Source: a virus. Taken from it: a stretch of 21,425 nt of DNA. Below are positions 20,605 through 21,425 of the stretch, in pieces; position 1 is the first letter of the stretch; each line of letters opens with the position of its first letter. Under the pieces are notes generated by a model. It was not told the origin of the DNA and ran no database searches. It saw nothing but the letters and a program-made list of their open reading frames with translations. The DNA lies in IMG/VR virus record IMGVR_UViG_3300043446_000790, positions 1 through 21,425 of that record; one strand, written 5' to 3'. Both the position numbers and the translations under genes were made by a program.

Positions 20605-21425
20605 TTAGTGTCTCAATAACAATGTGCTTATTACATTAGGATCATTTGCACTAATGTCACCTTCGCCTGGAGCAACGATAACGTTGTACTTCATACCAGA
20701 AACTTTAGGCTTGCTTGTGTATTCATCATAAGAAAGAATACTGCTTGGGCTTAGTCCATACTGTTGCGCTAAACGATTCTTCAACTCTTTTAATTTATCA
20801 GGTTGAACTTGCCATTGACCAGATGAACCTTTGATTAAGTTACCCTTTTCGTTCTTAACTAATAAGTCTTGGAACAACTCATCAGGAACAATACGACTAT
20901 TCTTAGTTGAATCTAAATTAGGATCAGCTGCCTTAACTTGTTTCTCTTGTGATGTATGAGCACCTTCACTCCAGTTGATAATGAAGTTAGCTGGCTTCTT
21001 ACCTAGAGCCGCGCCTGCCATTTTTGTGTAAGCATAGAACTTAACATCAGGATGCTTTTGAGCCATCTTTAATGCCAAGTCTAAGTATTCTGGACTAAAG
21101 AAGTCACCAGCATCATGCCAGCGAATAGTTACACTGTAGCCACCCTTCTTGCCTAATTGTTCTTCTTTAGCAATCTCACTGCTTAACTGATTGAAGAAGC
21201 CGGTTGGGTCATTCAATAGATATGTTAAGATACGACCATCGCTCAACCAAGCTGCCTTGAATTGAACTTTACCGCCCTTCATAGCAAAGCAATCTACTTT
21301 ACATGAACCAGCACCTGGACATGTATTAACAATGATTAGTTTACCAGTAGTTTCATCTACTGCTACACCAGTCAATGCAGCAAAGCCAACGTTAAAGAAT
21401 TGTTCTAAAGCGCCATTTGAATGCT
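20605..21425 (-). CDS. GP88-family Cys-rich phage protein (5' end outside the window)
   Basis: The frame is open to the right edge, so the N-terminus is missing; the in-frame TTG at 21375 is not taken as the start because homologous-looking sequence continues upstream (ALEQFFNVGFAALTGVA). Visible: NTCPGAGSCKVDCFAMKGG with three spaced cysteines, YSVTIRWHDAGDFFSPEYL, VKFYAYTK, and a long polar C-terminal half ending VISTLLLRH. The CP..xxC..xC and RWHxxGDFFSxEYL patterns fit the mycobacteriophage gene-88-like family as I remember it, whose biochemical role is not known to me. The cysteines could bind metal. Confidence 0.75.
   Translation of the reverse strand, partial: HSNGALEQFFNVGFAALTGVAVDETTGKLIIVNTCPGAGSCKVDCFAMKGGKVQFKAAWLSDGRILTYLLNDPTGFFNQLSSEIAKEEQLGKKGGYSVTIRWHDAGDFFSPEYLDLALKMAQKHPDVKFYAYTKMAGAALGKKPANFIINWSEGAHTSQEKQVKAADPNLDSTKNSRIVPDELFQDLLVKNEKGNLIKGSSGQWQVQPDKLKELKNRLAQQYGLSPSSILSYDEYTSKPKVSGMKYNVIVAPGEGDISANDPNVISTLLLRH

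Overview
This window looks like part of a T4-like tailed phage genome (a myovirus). It is AT-rich, essentially every gene lies on the minus strand, and genes are packed with ATGA, TGATG or TAATG overlaps. It carries a T4-type replication core: family B DNA polymerase (gp43 type), sliding clamp (gp45 type) and a small DsbA-like DNA-binding protein. The gene content resembles T4-like phages of aquatic bacteria, but nothing here identifies the host. No tRNA, rRNA, integrase, transposase or CRISPR array was seen. Because transcription runs right to left, the layout is given in that order.

(A) 21425-17757, accessory block: a GP88-family Cys-rich protein cut by the window edge, a 20-codon micro-ORF, a Dps ferritin, a GNAT plus ADP-ribosyltransferase-like fusion, a protein of unknown function, a structured GC-rich gap, an HExxH metallopeptidase, a 57-aa protein and a stand-alone GNAT. 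Three of these proteins start with a short MRA(N/T)EF(I/V)xE peptide, and a fourth has a weaker version. It resembles the T4 capsid-targeting sequence, so they may be packaged in the head and injected.

(B) 17731-13511, replication block: a strong sigma70-like promoter, the dsbA-like gene, DNA polymerase, a second promoter, the sliding clamp, and a small protein with a fibre-like motif.

(C) 13511-3689, DNA-modification and sugar block: a DpdA-like transglycosylase, a DUF465-type protein, a T-fold (QueD-like) protein, glycosyltransferase 1, small proteins including an Hc1-like one, FolE, a Cys-tailed membrane miniprotein, a nucleotidyltransferase, QueD, QueE, glycosyltransferase 2 and a sugar-nucleotide epimerase. 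FolE, QueD and QueE convert GTP to 7-carboxy-7-deazaguanine and DpdA would insert a 7-deazaguanine into DNA. No QueC is present here. The polymerase, DpdA and glycosyltransferase 2 all end in similar short acidic/aromatic tails (DLFSFG, ELFTFE, ASLFQF) like the clamp-binding tail of T4-type polymerases. I infer that the modification enzymes may ride on the sliding clamp behind the fork, and that the base may be further glycosylated.

(D) 3689-1: UV-damage endonuclease, a conserved unknown, a free-standing HNH homing endonuclease, then a promoter-driven partial gene with a possible ParB-like domain.

The operons are probably driven by four sigma70-like promoters, all with 17-bp spacers. The queD promoter sits inside a perfect inverted repeat that also covers its ribosome binding site. 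Five small genes below 60 codons were found by hand-reading the gaps; one of them, and a sixth 18-codon reading frame, are doubtful.
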